Shown piece by piece: positions 63,016 through 64,000 of a stretch of DNA of 64,000 bases (its first letter is position 1; each line of letters begins with the position of its first letter). The position numbers and the translations under genes were made by a program. Source of the stretch: Flavobacteriales bacterium (lineage in GTDB: Bacteria > Bacteroidota > Bacteroidia > NS11-12g > UBA9320); the NCBI GenBank assembly GCA_020635395.1, contig JACJZV010000002.1, positions 558,001 to 622,000 of the forward strand, in the 5' to 3' direction. The notes under the pieces are model-generated. The model saw only the letters and a list, made by a program, of their open reading frames with translations. It had not been told where the DNA came from and did not search any database.

Positions 63016-64000
63016 ATGAATAAAAATATGACAAATATTTCTGAAAATAAAATTGAAATACCTTTTTTCGTAGGGAATTTTCTCTTAAAGGAAATTAGAA
63101 GAAAATATGTTTCCCTTACTGGAAATGCCTGGAATCCATGCCCTGGTCATCATCCAAGTCCTTATGTTGGGTACTTTAAAAAAATAACCTCAAAAACAGG
63201 GGAGGAAGCTACTTTTGTTTACGTGTCGGAGTTAACCAAAACACAAATCGAAAAATATCTTCGGTCAGATTTATCCGTGAAAGAAATTATCATCGAGGCA
63301 CTTAAAGCACAGAATGGTGGTAGTAAACAACTGGACGTGGTGCCAGAAAATTTGGCACCACACATGCTCCCTTACACATATTTAGATTTTTCTGGAAATC
63401 TATCCATTGGGCAATTAGGTGGATTATATGAATTGTTTTGGGTTAACTCAAATCAGGCAGAATTAAAGAAGAAAGAAAATCTTACGATTACGCAAACCTT
63501 TAAAGCTACGACCAACAGAGTAAATGCAATAGTATCCTACATTTCGGGCAGAGAAATGCCTTTTGAAGAATATCTGAAAGATGTTGTGAATAACATTGCC
63601 GATTCGGAAGAGGTTGCAAAGGATGAAATTACTGCTTATTTAGGAATTATTAACTCATCAGAAAACGAAAACCGTGTTACAGCTTCATACACAGTGTATC
63701 TGTCAGGAAGAGTTGGAGTCAAGTTTGGCAGAGCAGTATTCTTTGACAATAAAGTTGAGTTGGAAATTCAAGAAATGGGGATTAATGATGAACAGACATT
63801 CCAATTATTTAAAGGTGATCTTGAGCCAATTATAGGTACCACAGGTGATGAAAGAAAGTATAATTCGATTATTAATTTAAAAAGTGCCTATAATGCTGAA
63901 CAGGCAACGATTTATCTTCCAGTCGGCAGAAATCAGATAAGAAAGCATTCTACTCAAATAGAAATAATGGGAACCTTCGCGGGAATTGATTCAAATGCCA
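63016..64000 (+). CDS. Unknown protein, C-terminus beyond window
   Basis: An open frame from the ATG at 63016 to the window end, at least 328 residues. There is no signal peptide. The N-terminal part has a distinctive Pro/His/Trp patch near residues 36-52 (AWNPCPGHHPSPYVGY). The rest is mixed alpha/beta with no motif I know. It is divergent from the serine-linked operon and may be its partner, regulator or an unrelated neighbour. Confidence 0.6.
   Translation, partial: MNKNMTNISENKIEIPFFVGNFLLKEIRRKYVSLTGNAWNPCPGHHPSPYVGYFKKITSKTGEEATFVYVSELTKTQIEKYLRSDLSVKEIIIEALKAQNGGSKQLDVVPENLAPHMLPYTYLDFSGNLSIGQLGGLYELFWVNSNQAELKKKENLTITQTFKATTNRVNAIVSYISGREMPFEEYLKDVVNNIADSEEVAKDEITAYLGIINSSENENRVTASYTVYLSGRVGVKFGRAVFFDNKVELEIQEMGINDEQTFQLFKGDLEPIIGTTGDERKYNSIINLKSAYNAEQATIYLPVGRNQIRKHSTQIEIMGTFAGIDSNA

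Overview
The window is a 64-kb piece of an AT-rich Bacteroidota chromosome. The evidence is type IX secretion (T9SS) sorting domains, gliding-associated (CHU_C-type) C-terminal domains, TonB-dependent receptors with carboxypeptidase-regulatory-like N-termini, a DUF4249 lipoprotein, a fused alpha/beta 2-oxo-acid dehydrogenase E1, lipoproteins with Bacteroidota-style signal peptides, and TAnnTTTG-type -7 promoter elements. I cannot fix the genus. I find about 52 protein genes, one tRNA-Pro(GGG), no rRNA, no CRISPR array and no recognisable transposase.

Layout. 1-6.5 kb: stress protein, small lipoproteins, alkaline phosphatase, an M48 metalloprotease with a barrel-like partner. 6.6-11.2 kb: minus-strand operon of fused E1, photolyase and epimerase. 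11.3-19.3 kb: DCC thiol protein, thiamine pyrophosphokinase, an exported lipoprotein/barrel-like pair, SulP transporter, glyA. 19.4-25 kb: a large repeat-rich tail-fibre-like adhesin with a self-cleaving S74 chaperone domain, followed by a gliding-domain protein. 25-35 kb: pssA-purS, two TonB receptors, a DUF4249 lipoprotein, a thioredoxin-fold lipoprotein and a T9SS-exported esterase-fold protein lacking its serine. 35-47 kb: housekeeping genes (acyl-CoA dehydrogenase, LD-carboxypeptidase, xerD, an Omp28-like lipoprotein, a pseudouridine synthase, ybeY, mnmG, pheS, tRNA-Pro). This part has two parS-like palindromes and a 400-bp gap with DnaA-box-like sites and a change in G/C skew, so it may lie at or near the replication origin.

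47.3-49.8 kb is a small accessory island between tRNA-Pro and rdgB. It carries a DUF2806 gene and an unknown gene, each followed by a roughly 120-bp imperfect inverted repeat resembling an integron attC site, and it is bounded by a direct repeat of the rdgB 3' end. 49.8-58.6 kb returns to ordinary genes (ridA-rdgB, a fatty-acid/acyltransferase/Ogt operon, arylsulfotransferase, a nine-repeat fibronectin-like surface protein, thiolase).

58.7-62.8 kb is the most unusual region. It is a tight minus-strand operon of an unknown protein, a serine-dehydratase-family enzyme with its domains in reversed order, a seryl-tRNA synthetase and a second phosphatidylserine-synthase-type enzyme, divergent from an unknown protein that runs off the window. 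All three recognisable products use serine or resemble enzymes that do, so this is the best candidate for an undescribed pathway; that function is inference.
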